Shown: positions 9,405 to 17,777 of the stretch, in pieces
Layout: the number at the start of each line of letters is the position of its first letter
Numbering within the stretch: position 1 is the first letter of the stretch
NCBI RefSeq assembly: GCF_020166515.1
Contig: NZ_JAINZT010000002.1
Coordinates: 124,001-188,000 of the forward strand
Direction: 5' to 3'
DNA: 64,000 bases
Source of the DNA: Robertkochia flava
GTDB lineage: Bacteria; Bacteroidota; Bacteroidia; Flavobacteriales; Flavobacteriaceae
Position numbers and translations under genes: made by a program
The notes under the pieces: model-generated
What the model saw: the letters and a program-made list of their open reading frames with translations, nothing else
The model's database searches: none
Told to the model about the DNA's origin: nothing

Positions 9405-10118
9405 TTATTTACCGTTGAATTGCTTGTAGAATATGTACTCCTTATTGTATTCCAGATCAAAGGATGCATCACTCATCCGGTAAATTTTGATAAAGTCAAT
9501 AATTGCGGCGATGAATGGAATTAAAGTCCAGGAAAAAAGCAGATACCCGATCCAGATCAGATCTCCGAGATAGAATTTATGAAGTCCGAATCCTCCTAAA
9601 ACGGGAAAGGCCAGGATGAGTGCCGTTTTACGCTTCTTTTTGTGCTTTTCGGCATTTGCCAAACCCGCTTTAATCTTTTCCCTCAGGAAAAAACTCAGGG
9701 AATTTACGGAATTCAACAGCTCCTGTTCCCTGGTTTTATAGAGTTCAAATTCCCTTCCTTCAAACGGGGCATGCAACAACGCTTCTCCCTGTTCTGCCTT
9801 GGTGCTATAAATATCAATTAGCACATTCAGGTCCTGTACATAGGTAAGCGACTTGTTATCCTGGTTTCTCAGCACCTCAAGTACCCGGTCTGTATTCTGC
9901 AAAAGTTGGGAAACAAGGGCTTTCCCGGAACCTGAAAATTCGACCGCTTTTATTTCCTTAATGGCTTTTACAAAGTCATTGTCGGTTCTTCGTACTGCGC
10001 CCTGATAGCGTCTGGAATTTCTAATATAAGTGAGATCTGCCTCTCCCAGCATTTTGTTAAAACCCCGCTTTCCGGGCTGGGGTGTCGGGCTGTTCACGAT
10101 CGGATTCAGGATATTCAT
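9405..10118 (-). CDS. TM2 domain protein with N-terminal helical region
   Basis: 237 residues. The first 155 are soluble and helical, with no recognised domain. The C-terminal part (about 165-225) is a TM2 domain: a basic KKKRKTA stretch, then a helix with GGFGLHKFYLGD, then a second helix ending in a short charged turn. TM2 proteins sit in the inner membrane; their function is mostly unknown. No operon partner. Confidence 0.8.
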   Translation of the reverse strand: MNILNPIVNSPTPQPGKRGFNKMLGEADLTYIRNSRRYQGAVRRTDNDFVKAIKEIKAVEFSGSGKALVSQLLQNTDRVLEVLRNQDNKSLTYVQDLNVLIDIYSTKAEQGEALLHAPFEGREFELYKTREQELLNSVNSLSFFLREKIKAGLANAEKHKKKRKTALILAFPVLGGFGLHKFYLGDLIWIGYLLFSWTLIPFIAAIIDFIKIYRMSDASFDLEYNKEYIFYKQFNGK

Positions 10119-10364
10119 ATTGAACTAAAGCATTTGGAATGACATCAACATTCTAAATGTAAGAAAATTATTAACACCCTTTAAAACGGCCCAATTCACA
10201 ACCTGAAACAGCTCCTTCCAATCCCTTTAAAAGGAAGATGCTATCTCATATAAATAGTGCCTTTAAGAAAGTCTCTTTTGAGACAGAAACGTTCCCTCCC
10301 TGTAAAGGAGGGCCTGCCCTCCAAAGGCAGGTAAAAGATCAAAGAAATATGTTCCGCGAAGAAA

Positions 10365-11912
10365 TTAAAAGCCTCCTCTTCGGGTAGGTTCCCTTTTCTC
10401 GGGCCATTCCATTTGTTCTCCTGTTCTTTCACTCACAGGCAAAACACTTTTTTCTCTTGACGTTTTTTCAGGATCTTCAGAAGCCATATAGGCCAGAATA
10501 GCCGTGAGTATCGCATTATTTCTAACGTCGTCAAAAACAATTTTGTCATAGGTATCACGGTTGGTATGCCAGGTATAATTCCAATATGACCAACTCAAAG
10601 AGCTCAGGCCAAATGCAGGTGCTCCGGCCGCCACAAAAGAGGCATAATCAGAACCTCCGCGCGCCGGTGTACCGGGAAAGTTTGTTTCTATATGCTTTCG
10701 AATGTCTTCCGGGACTTCACTCAGCCACCTGCCAATATAATCATATGCGTGTAAAAACCCCTGACCTGAGATCCTCACTACGCGACCGGTCCCATTGTCC
10801 TGGTTGAATACCGCTTGTACATTGTCTATAATTTCAGGATGATCTTCAACAAAGGCCCTTGAACCATTTAACCCTTGTTCTTCACTCCCCCAGTGCCCTA
10901 CCAGGATCGTTCTTTTGGGATTGGGGTAAACTTTTTTGAGGATTCGCATAGCCTCCATCATCACCAGTGTTCCGGTGCCATTGTCTGTGGCCCCTGTTCC
11001 GCCATCCCAGGAGTCAAAATGTGCAGAAAGAATAACGTATTCCTCCGGTTTTTCACTTCCTTTAATTTCAGCTATGGTGTTGAATGTCGGGACTTCCCCC
11101 AATTCTTTCGATTGGGCTACTATAGTAAGTTTGGGCTGTTCTCCTCTCTTTGCCAAACGGTAAACCAAAGAATAATCCTCCATTTCCAGATCGACCGTGG
11201 GAATGTTTTTTGTCCTTGCGCTAAATATTTTACTTACGCCAAACCCTTTGGACCAATACGAACTGATAATCCCGGCAGCTCCGGCATTTTCCAATGCCTC
11301 ATGAATTGTCCTTGAAGTGTAGCCGGTATTTTCCATATTTGCTCTCCATGCTTCATCGGCTGCGTCTCTGGCCGCTTTCATTTTTTCAAATGATTCTTCG
11401 GTAGCAAATTCTTCCCAGTTATAATCAGGCCTGCCGGTCATTTCCAGTTTTGACACCATTACCAATTTCCCTTTTACAGCAGGCAGCCATTTGGCAAATT
11501 CAACAGAGTCGTTTACCATGGGAAGCACCACTACTTCCGCTGTAACTCCTTTTTTTGAGGTAGATGGGCTCCAGGCCAATTGCGTCCCTTTTAAGCTTTG
11601 CACTCTGGGAGATATCATATCGATATGCGTAATCCCTCTTTCCCATCCTCTCCATGTACCATAGGATTCATTGTGGGCAGAAATACCCCATTCTGCATAG
11701 GTGTTTACTGCCCAATCATGGGCTTGTTTCATTTGTGGGGTCCCCACCAGTCTGGGTCCGATCCCATCCATCAATTCTTGTCCTAATCGTTCAAGCTGTG
11801 AATTTTCATTGGCTTCTTTAACAATCTCCTTGATGACAATGTCATCTTGTGCGGAAATACTAACACTTAAAAGGACTAGTGCTGTTGACAGGTATTGCTT
11901 TAGTTTGAACAT
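10365..11912 (-). CDS. M28 family zinc peptidase
   Basis: 515 residues with a signal peptide (cleavage probably after SISAQ, near 22). A PA-type inserted domain in the first half is followed by the M28 catalytic domain. Zinc ligands are visible as H298 in SAHFDSW, D310 in ATDNGTG and E344/E345 in GSEEQG; later, FNQDNGTG and the terminal HTNRDTYD supply further ligands. Family members are secreted or periplasmic aminopeptidases or carboxypeptidases, such as plasma glutamate carboxypeptidase-like enzymes. The C-terminus has a short charged tail. Not part of an operon. Confidence 0.88.
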   Translation of the reverse strand: MFKLKQYLSTALVLLSVSISAQDDIVIKEIVKEANENSQLERLGQELMDGIGPRLVGTPQMKQAHDWAVNTYAEWGISAHNESYGTWRGWERGITHIDMISPRVQSLKGTQLAWSPSTSKKGVTAEVVVLPMVNDSVEFAKWLPAVKGKLVMVSKLEMTGRPDYNWEEFATEESFEKMKAARDAADEAWRANMENTGYTSRTIHEALENAGAAGIISSYWSKGFGVSKIFSARTKNIPTVDLEMEDYSLVYRLAKRGEQPKLTIVAQSKELGEVPTFNTIAEIKGSEKPEEYVILSAHFDSWDGGTGATDNGTGTLVMMEAMRILKKVYPNPKRTILVGHWGSEEQGLNGSRAFVEDHPEIIDNVQAVFNQDNGTGRVVRISGQGFLHAYDYIGRWLSEVPEDIRKHIETNFPGTPARGGSDYASFVAAGAPAFGLSSLSWSYWNYTWHTNRDTYDKIVFDDVRNNAILTAILAYMASEDPEKTSREKSVLPVSERTGEQMEWPEKREPTRRGGF

Positions 11913-12058
11913 GGTCGTTTTGATTTGGAGCTAAATATAGATAAATAATATAATTGAGGTGTAATCGCCACTAATATTCAGATTACACCTACAGATATTG
12001 TTGAGTCCCATCCTGAAAACCGAGCCCGTTGTAGCGCATCCTGCATGACACTATCAAG

Positions 12059-12459
12059 GGGCATCGTATAAAAAAGCATTTTCTAATCGAAGGAATATAC
12101 CCTTCCCCTGGTCAGCGGAAGGTGCCTGAAGGGCGGAAGGGGCGTAGAGTTTCTCTACTTTGGAAATAAAAGCCTAATACTTCCCGGAATCCATCTTTTA
12201 TCTTTTTTCTTGCTTCTTTCGTCTGATCGGATTGCTTGCTGCGCAAGCATCCGACGCAACCATAAGCTGGAAATACAGCGCGCCAGAGCGCTTTGCGCTT
12301 GTGACACCGATAAAGGGACATTGTAAAAAATCATTTTCTAATCGTAGGAATAGCTCCTTCTCCTGGTCAGGGGAAGGTGCCCGAAGGGCGGAAGGGGCGT
12401 AGAGTTTCTCTACTTTGGAATTAAAAAGCCTCATATTTCCCGGAATCCATCTTTTATCT
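12059..12459. repeat. two direct copies of a ~146-bp structured repeat (A)
   Basis: Copy 1 spans about 12059-12206 and copy 2 about 12314-12459. Both begin with agggRcat...cattttctaatcg and end with ggaatccatcttttatctt. Inside are three small hairpins: cttctcc/ggggaag, gccc-gaa-gggc and gtagag-ttt-ctctac. No convincing coding frame is present. Function unknown; it could be a non-coding RNA or a miniature mobile repeat. Confidence 0.6.
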
Positions 12460-12780
12460 TCTTTCTTGACTCTTTCGTCTGATCGGAGAATGCAAACGCC
12501 CGGTAACTCGTCTTTATTCATGGCTCTTGACTCTTTCATCCATCGGATTGTCTGTTTCACAGACATCCGATCCTCCCCAGGCTGGAAATACAGCGCGCCA
12601 GAGCGCTTTGCGATCCAGGCATCAAAATGGCAACCAGGCCTTTCATAATCGGAGAATGCAAACGCCCGGTAACTAGTCTTTATTCATGGCTCTTGACTCT
12701 TTCATCCATCGGATTGTCTGTTTCACAGACATCCGATCCTCCCCATGCTGGAAATACAGCGCGCCAGAGCGCTTTGCGCT
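12222..12780. repeat. repeat B, two full copies and one partial copy, hairpin-forming
   Basis: Full copies lie at about 12478-12613 and 12648-12779; a partial copy is at about 12222-12300. Each ends in gctggaaatacagcgcgcc followed by agagcgctttgcg. Upstream of that is a hairpin flanked by cggat/atccg. In the two full copies the stem is tgtctg/cagaca. In the partial copy it is tgcttgc/gcaagca, so both sides of the stem changed together. The array ends just before the tRNA-Ala terminator. Confidence 0.65.
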
Positions 12781-12787
12781 CATTCCA

Positions 12788-12839
12788 CAAAACAACAAAG
12801 CCCTTTCGAGCGAGCTCGAAGGGCTTTGTTGTTGTTTTG
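12788..12839 (-). terminator. strong hairpin, probable terminator of tRNA-Ala
   Basis: aaagccctttcgagc and gctcgaagggcttt pair almost perfectly, extended by aaaacaaca / ttgttgtttt outside. It lies 37 bases beyond the 3' end of the minus-strand tRNA, where a terminator is expected. The structure is symmetric and could act in both directions. Confidence 0.65.
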
Positions 12840-12875
12840 CGTTGCGGCTACGCCGTAGCGCGCTGTGCTTCAATG

Positions 12876-12949
12876 TGGAGAAGATCGGATTCGAACCGAC
12901 GACCTCTTGACTGCCAGTCAAGCGCTCTAGCCAACTGAGCTACATCCCC
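12876..12949 (-). tRNA. tRNA-Ala (anticodon GGC)
   Basis: Read on the minus strand it forms a full cloverleaf. The D arm is GCTC...GAGC, the anticodon stem CTTGA/TCAAG has loop CTGGCAG (anticodon GGC), and the T loop is TTCGAAT. The acceptor stem GGGGATG/CTTCTCC includes the G3:U70 pair that identifies alanine tRNAs. A U6:U67 mismatch is also seen in other Bacteroidota alanine tRNAs. The discriminator is A; the next bases are CA, so a full CCA is not encoded. Confidence 0.95.
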
Positions 12950-13071
12950 ATTGGATTCGGCTGCGAATATAGTTATTTTTTTGAATATAATCCCAACAAA
13001 AATTTCAGACTTTAACCGTGTAAGAATTTAGCTAACTTTAGGCACCGCAAATCAAACTGATCCTATTACCT

Positions 13072-13584
13072 ATGACCAACATCCGCAAGGCTAGTGAAAA
13101 AGACCTGGACCCCATCTTGAATATCACCAGGGCCTGTGCCCAAAAAATGCGCCTCCAGGGTATCTACCAATGGAACGGGTACTACCCTTCCAGGGAAGCT
13201 TTCGAAACCGACATGAGCCGTGAAGAGCTTTACGTGCTGGAGCGAAGAAAAAAGATCATCGGGTGCATCACGATTTCCACGCTCTTTGACGAATTCTACG
13301 GAGATGTGGAATGGCTTACCCCGAACGAAAACCACTTTTTTATACATCGGCTGGCCGTACATCCCGATCACCAGGGGAAGGGCTATGCCCGGCAACTCAT
13401 GGATTTTGCCGAGGCAATGGCCCGGGAACAAAAGCTCACCTCCATCCGCCTGGACACCTTTAGCAGGAATGAGCGCAACCAGCGCTTCTACGAGGCCCGG
13501 GGATACCATAGACTCGGGGAGATCTTTTTCCCCAAGCAGAGCAAATTTCCATTTTATTGTTATGAACTACCTTTGCAGTCCTAA
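13072..13584 (+). CDS. GNAT family N-acetyltransferase
   Basis: 170 residues. The acetyl-CoA-binding motif A is clear: RLAVHPDHQGKGYARQLM (about 92-109), with the Q/R-x-x-G-x-G/A pattern. The C-terminal FYEARGYHRLG stretch (about 141-151) completes the GNAT fold. The substrate is unknown. It starts a short plus-strand series with the MATE transporter gene, whose start follows 12 bases after the stop. Confidence 0.88.
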   Translation: MTNIRKASEKDLDPILNITRACAQKMRLQGIYQWNGYYPSREAFETDMSREELYVLERRKKIIGCITISTLFDEFYGDVEWLTPNENHFFIHRLAVHPDHQGKGYARQLMDFAEAMAREQKLTSIRLDTFSRNERNQRFYEARGYHRLGEIFFPKQSKFPFYCYELPLQS

Positions 13585-13596
13585 ACACTGCTATCT

Positions 13597-14922
13597 ATGT
13601 CCAGGGTAAGTTTTAAAGAGATCAACCAACTTGCCATTCCGGCGATCATTGCCGGGATCGCAGAACCCCTGATCTCCCTTACCGATATCGCAGTGATCGG
13701 AAACGTTGAAGACCATGCCGTAGAAGCCCTTGCAGCGGCGGGCATCGTGGGTTCCTTTTTATCGGCCATCATCTGGATCGTGGCTCAGACCAAAACAGCC
13801 ATCTCGGCCATTGTTTCCCAGCACCTGGGAGCCAACCGCCTGCTGGCCGTAAAAACCCTCGTACCCCAGGCGCTGGCCTTTAATTTCATATTCAGCCTGG
13901 TTATCTATTTTACCACAGCATTTACTGCAGAGGCCATATTTCGCCTCTACAATGCCGAGGGCCTGATCCTTGACTACACGGCTTCTTATTACCGCATCCG
14001 TGCCCTGGGCTATCCCCTTACCCTGGTTACCTTTGCCATATTTGGGGTCTTTCGCGGGATGCAGAACACCCTCTGGGCCATGAAATGCAGCCTTACCGGG
14101 GCCCTTATCAATGTGGTTCTGGACTTCCTGCTGGTCTACGGTATTGAAGGACTTATTCCCCCCATGCATCTTGAAGGAGCAGCCTGGGCCAGTGTGATGG
14201 CACAGGGGGTTATGCTCATCATGGCTTTCTGGTTTTACTTCAAAAAAACCCCGTTCTCCCTGAGGATCAGTCTGAATATCAATCCCCGAATGCGCGACCT
14301 CCTGCTCATGAGTGCCAATCTTTTTGTACGAACGGCAGCTCTTAATTTTGCCATTTACCTGGCCAATGCCTATGCTACCGACTACGGCAAGAATTACATC
14401 GCTGCCCAGAGTATTTTAATGAATATCTGGTTGTTCTTTTCCTTCTTTATCGATGGCTACGCAAGTGCGGGTAATGCCATTTCAGGAAAACTACTGGGGG
14501 CCAAGGATTATACCCGACTTTGGAACCTGAGTAAGGATATCAGCAAATACGCAATTGTGGTAGCGGTTTTACTCATGGCAGTATGCGGGATCTTTTACAG
14601 GGATATCGGACTGATCTTTAACAAAGACCCGGAAGTGCTGGCCCTGTTTGCCACCGTATTCTGGATCGTGCTGATCATGCAGCCCGTAAATGCCATTGCC
14701 TTTATGTTCGACGGCATCTTCAAAGGGCTGGGGGAGGCTGCCTACCTGAGAAACGTCTTACTGGCAGCTACCTTCCTGGGTTTTACCCCTGCACTATTAC
14801 TGGCTGACCGGGCCGGGTTAAAACTCTATGCCATCTGGATCGCTTTCTTTGTCTGGATGCTCATTCGTTCCGCAGCCCTGGTGATCAAGTTCAGAAGGAA
14901 GTACCTTCACGGGAAGGCCTAG
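13597..14922 (+). CDS. MATE family efflux transporter (DinF-like)
   Basis: 441 residues with about twelve membrane segments in two homologous halves, the normal MATE length. The N-terminal INQLAIPAIIAGIAEPLISLTDIA and the FRGMQNT stretch after the sixth helix are typical of the DinF branch. Members export cationic drugs or other organic compounds using Na+ or H+ gradients; the substrate is not inferable. Only 12 bases separate it from the GNAT gene upstream, and the enoyl-CoA hydratase gene follows 31 bases after its stop, so the three may be one transcript. Confidence 0.9.
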   Translation: MSRVSFKEINQLAIPAIIAGIAEPLISLTDIAVIGNVEDHAVEALAAAGIVGSFLSAIIWIVAQTKTAISAIVSQHLGANRLLAVKTLVPQALAFNFIFSLVIYFTTAFTAEAIFRLYNAEGLILDYTASYYRIRALGYPLTLVTFAIFGVFRGMQNTLWAMKCSLTGALINVVLDFLLVYGIEGLIPPMHLEGAAWASVMAQGVMLIMAFWFYFKKTPFSLRISLNINPRMRDLLLMSANLFVRTAALNFAIYLANAYATDYGKNYIAAQSILMNIWLFFSFFIDGYASAGNAISGKLLGAKDYTRLWNLSKDISKYAIVVAVLLMAVCGIFYRDIGLIFNKDPEVLALFATVFWIVLIMQPVNAIAFMFDGIFKGLGEAAYLRNVLLAATFLGFTPALLLADRAGLKLYAIWIAFFVWMLIRSAALVIKFRRKYLHGKA

Positions 14923-14953
14923 ATTCCTTACCTTTGGTAAAAAGCGTGTGAAC

Positions 14954-15721
14954 ATGACAACAGACAGAGCCAACGGAAGCCTATATAAGCATGTACAAAA
15001 CGGAATCGCCACCATCGAATTCGGACATCCGGCGAGCAATGCTTTTCCCGGGGTACTCCTGGACAGGCTTTGCCAGGCCCTTAACGAATGTTCTGCCGAC
15101 ACTGAAGCCAGGGTGGTGATCTTAAAAAGTGAAGGGGAAAAGGCCTTCTGTGCCGGAGCTTCTTTTGACGAACTCCTGGCCGTAAGTGACCCCGAAAACG
15201 GGAAGGAATTCTTTAGCGGATTTGCCCGGGTGCTGCTGGCCATGAGAGGATGTAAAAAACCCATTATAGGCCGGATCCAGGGAAAAACCGTCGGTGGCGG
15301 AGTGGGCATCATTGCCGCATGCGACTACGCCCTGGCCACGGAAGCCGCCCGCATTAAACTCTCTGAGCTAAGCATTGGAATTGGACCATTTGTGATCGCG
15401 CCGGCTATCGAGCGAAAAGCCGGGGTTGCAGCGCTTGCCGAACTGAGCCTGGCCCCTACGGAATGGAAAACGGCATACTGGGCGGAGGAAAAAGGCCTTT
15501 TCGCCAAGGTAATGCCCTCCATTGCCGAACTCGATAAGGAGGTCGACCTGCTGAGCAGTCAGCTGGCATCTTACAACCCGGAAGCCCTGATAGAAATGAA
15601 AAAGGCACTGTGGGAAACCACCCCCGAATGGCAGAACCTTCTAATGGCAAGAGCTGCCGTTTCCGGCCGACTTGTCCTGTCGGATTTCACAAAGAATGCC
15701 CTGAAAAAATTCAGAAAGTAA
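14954..15721 (+). CDS. enoyl-CoA hydratase/isomerase family protein
   Basis: About 255 residues with the crotonase fold. The oxyanion-hole stretch CAGASFDEL is near 64-72 and the second one, GKTVGGGVGIIAACDYALA, near 112-130. The usual catalytic glutamates of enoyl-CoA hydratase are not both obvious, so another crotonase reaction (isomerase, hydrolase) is possible. An in-frame GTG lies 6 bases upstream of the chosen ATG. Two related functions, acyl-CoA degradation or CoA-linked biosynthesis, cannot be separated from sequence alone. Confidence 0.85.
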   Translation: MTTDRANGSLYKHVQNGIATIEFGHPASNAFPGVLLDRLCQALNECSADTEARVVILKSEGEKAFCAGASFDELLAVSDPENGKEFFSGFARVLLAMRGCKKPIIGRIQGKTVGGGVGIIAACDYALATEAARIKLSELSIGIGPFVIAPAIERKAGVAALAELSLAPTEWKTAYWAEEKGLFAKVMPSIAELDKEVDLLSSQLASYNPEALIEMKKALWETTPEWQNLLMARAAVSGRLVLSDFTKNALKKFRK

Positions 15722-15724
15722 GGA

Positions 15725-16375
15725 TCACCGGGTCTTTAACCAACCGGTAATACTGTAGCGCTCACCCTGCTTCACCGGTTTCACCTCGTGTTCCAGCACC
15801 TGGCTTTCAAAAATGACCATGCGTCCGGGAAAGGGATAGATATCCAACGCCCGTTCTCCATCCCCATCCGGCAGGTAGAGGGTTAATTCTCCGCCATTCC
15901 CGGGATCCCAGTTATCTTCATTCAGGTAGCAAACCACCGAAAGCTTACGCCTGTCGTCATTGCGAAACATATCCAGGTGACGCACATAAAAAGTGCCTTT
16001 GGGATATACTGCATAGTGAAATTCCCGCTCTGCGATCCCCAAAAAACAAGTACGGTTAAGATAGGTGACCAGGCTCTGGACCCGGGAAAAGAATACCCGT
16101 TCTGCAGGTCCGGTTTCACGCTCCTGGATCCAGTGAATAAAATCTCCCCGAACCGCACTTCGGATCTGCTCATTGAAATGATCGCCAATGGCCGATTTGC
16201 GAAATTGGTCTTCCTCGTACCTCGCTAATAAGGTCGAGCGCAGCAGCGCCACCTCATCGGGATTAAAAAATGCTTCAACTATACTGTATCTCTGAACACT
16301 AAGGTCTTCGATGATCTTCTCGAACAACGGCTCCTCCCGAAGCCCGTCTTGTTCCAATAACAGATCGGGTGTCAT
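15725..16375 (-). CDS. 2OG-Fe(II) oxygenase (prolyl-4-hydroxylase-like)
   Basis: 216 residues with a double-stranded beta-helix core. Iron ligands are H133 and D135 (VRHLDMF) and H196 (LEHEV). The 2-oxoglutarate-binding basic residue is probably R206 in GERYSITGW. The family hydroxylates protein side chains such as proline; the target here is unknown. It converges with the enoyl-CoA hydratase gene, leaving only 3 bases between stops, so neither has room for a separate terminator. Confidence 0.88.
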   Translation of the reverse strand: MTPDLLLEQDGLREEPLFEKIIEDLSVQRYSIVEAFFNPDEVALLRSTLLARYEEDQFRKSAIGDHFNEQIRSAVRGDFIHWIQERETGPAERVFFSRVQSLVTYLNRTCFLGIAEREFHYAVYPKGTFYVRHLDMFRNDDRRKLSVVCYLNEDNWDPGNGGELTLYLPDGDGERALDIYPFPGRMVIFESQVLEHEVKPVKQGERYSITGWLKTR

Positions 16376-16453
16376 CCTAAAATGGAAAAGTGGGGCGAAG
16401 ATAATCCAAAATCACATACCTCTTTCAAAAAAATAACAAACAGGTAAATACCT

Positions 16454-16461
16454 TATCTTTG
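16454..16461 (+). promoter_or_regulatory. -7 box TATCTTTG before queD
   Basis: TATCTTTG fits the Bacteroidota -7 consensus TAnnTTTG and lies 19 bases before the queD ATG. A -33 TTG at the usual distance is not obvious. Confidence 0.55.
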
Positions 16462-16480
16462 CAAAAAATCACGGTTCGCC

Positions 16481-16936
16481 ATGTCAAAGATTCGCATTAC
16501 CAAGATGTTCAACTTCGAAACCGGCCACGCCTTGTACGGCTACGACGGCAAGTGTCGCAATGTGCACGGGCACAGCTACAAACTTTCGGTTACCGTTATA
16601 GGCACCCCGATTGCGGATACGGGCCACGTGAAATACGGAATGGTGATCGATTTCGGCGATCTGAAAAAGATCGTAAAGGAAGAGATCGTTGACGTATTTG
16701 ATCACGCCACCGTTTTCAACCGCAACACCCCCCATATCGAACTGGCCAGGGAACTTGGCGAACGGGGGCACAACATTATCCTGGTAGACTACCAGCCTAC
16801 CAGCGAGGAAATGATCATTGACTTCGCCCAAAAGATCAAGGCCCGTCTTCCTGAATCCATCAGCCTGCATTCCCTGAAACTCCAGGAGACCGAAACCTCT
16901 TTTGCCGAATGGTATGCTTCAGACCAGGAAGGGTAA
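16481..16936 (+). CDS. queD: 6-carboxy-5,6,7,8-tetrahydropterin synthase (QueD/PTPS family)
   Basis: 151 residues. Zinc ligands are H16 (FETGHAL), H29 and H31 (NVHGHSY); C25 in KCRNVHGH is the catalytic cysteine. The VFDHATVFN stretch near 75-83 and the later E residues complete the PTPS site. QueD makes 6-carboxytetrahydropterin from dihydroneopterin triphosphate for queuosine and other deazapurines. The partners queC and queE are not in the window. lpxH follows after 48 bases with its own promoter-like motif. Confidence 0.9.
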   Translation: MSKIRITKMFNFETGHALYGYDGKCRNVHGHSYKLSVTVIGTPIADTGHVKYGMVIDFGDLKKIVKEEIVDVFDHATVFNRNTPHIELARELGERGHNIILVDYQPTSEEMIIDFAQKIKARLPESISLHSLKLQETETSFAEWYASDQEG

Positions 16937-16953
16937 CCCTCCTCACCTTTTTT

Positions 16954-16968
16954 TATTTTCTATATTTA
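16954..16968 (+). promoter_or_regulatory. TATTTTC + TATATTTA motif before lpxH
   Basis: The -7-like TATATTTA is directly preceded by TATTTTC. The same 13-14-base string occurs before five other genes in this window. The ATG follows after 16 bases, so the leader would be very short. Confidence 0.5.
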
Positions 16969-16984
16969 CATCACAATCTGATCT

Positions 16985-17761
16985 ATGGAACTACCCCACG
17001 GAAAAAAGATCTATTTCGCCTCGGACAATCACCTTGGGGCTCCCACCCGGGAATTAAGCGCCGATCGCGAACGCAAATTCGTTGCCTGGCTGGATAAAGC
17101 CAAAGAAGATGCCGCTGCGATTTTTCTGTTGGGCGACCTTTTTGATTTCTGGTTTGAATACAAAAGCGTTATCCCGAAAGGATTCACCAGAACCCTGGGG
17201 AAACTGGCAGAGATCACCGACTCCGGAATTCCCGTTTATTATTTTGTAGGCAACCACGACCTGTGGATGGACGGTTATTTTGAGGAAGAGCTCCATATCC
17301 CGGTATACCATGAACCAAAGGAATTTGAGTTTAACGGCAAGCGATTCCTGATCGGGCATGGCGACGGACTAGGCCCCGGCGACAAGGGCTACAAACGGAT
17401 GAAAAAGGTATTCACCAACCCGGTTGCCAAATGGTTCTTTCGCTGGCTTCACCCTGATCTCGGGGTGCGACTGGCACAATACCTTTCGGTAAAAAACAAA
17501 CTCATCTCCGGAGAAGACGATGTGAAATTCCTGGGGGAGGATAATGAATGGCTGGTGCAATATTCCCGCAGAAAGCTGGAACAGGAATACCGCGACTACT
17601 TTGTATTCGGCCACCGCCACCTGCCTATGGAGATCGACCTGGGTAAAGGCTCCAGATACATCAACCTCGGGGATTGGATCGGGTACTTTACCTATGGCGA
17701 ATTTGACGGGGAGGCGATGCATCTCAAAACCTTTTCCCCTGAAAAAGAAAAAGAGGCCTGA
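16985..17761 (+). CDS. lpxH: UDP-2,3-diacylglucosamine diphosphatase
   Basis: 258 residues with all five metallophosphatase motifs: SDNHLG (near 12-17), GDLFDFW (about 45-51), GNHDLW (about 87-92), GHGDG (about 123-127) and FGHRHLP (about 208-214). This is the LpxH pattern: a peripheral inner-membrane enzyme that cleaves UDP-2,3-diacylglucosamine to lipid X in lipid A synthesis. Length is slightly above the E. coli enzyme. The gene ends in a hairpin shared with the convergent GH97 gene. Confidence 0.88.
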   Translation: MELPHGKKIYFASDNHLGAPTRELSADRERKFVAWLDKAKEDAAAIFLLGDLFDFWFEYKSVIPKGFTRTLGKLAEITDSGIPVYYFVGNHDLWMDGYFEEELHIPVYHEPKEFEFNGKRFLIGHGDGLGPGDKGYKRMKKVFTNPVAKWFFRWLHPDLGVRLAQYLSVKNKLISGEDDVKFLGEDNEWLVQYSRRKLEQEYRDYFVFGHRHLPMEIDLGKGSRYINLGDWIGYFTYGEFDGEAMHLKTFSPEKEKEA

Positions 17762-17777
17762 AGGCCCCTTTTTTCCT
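17747..17777. terminator. bidirectional terminator between lpxH and GH97
   Basis: ggcct-ga-aggcc is flanked by an A-rich side (aaaaagaaaaaga) and a T-rich side (ccttttttcc), so it can serve both convergent genes. It overlaps the lpxH stop codon. Confidence 0.7.

Noticed and set aside
12000-12875. Integrated element at tRNA-Ala with attachment sites
   Set aside because: No integrase and no duplicated tRNA 3' end could be found, so only the repeats are reported.
12112-12938. Several open frames of 60-120 codons on both strands
   Set aside because: They run through the direct repeats and the tRNA, have no ribosome sites or family features, and the same peptide stretches appear only because the DNA is repeated.
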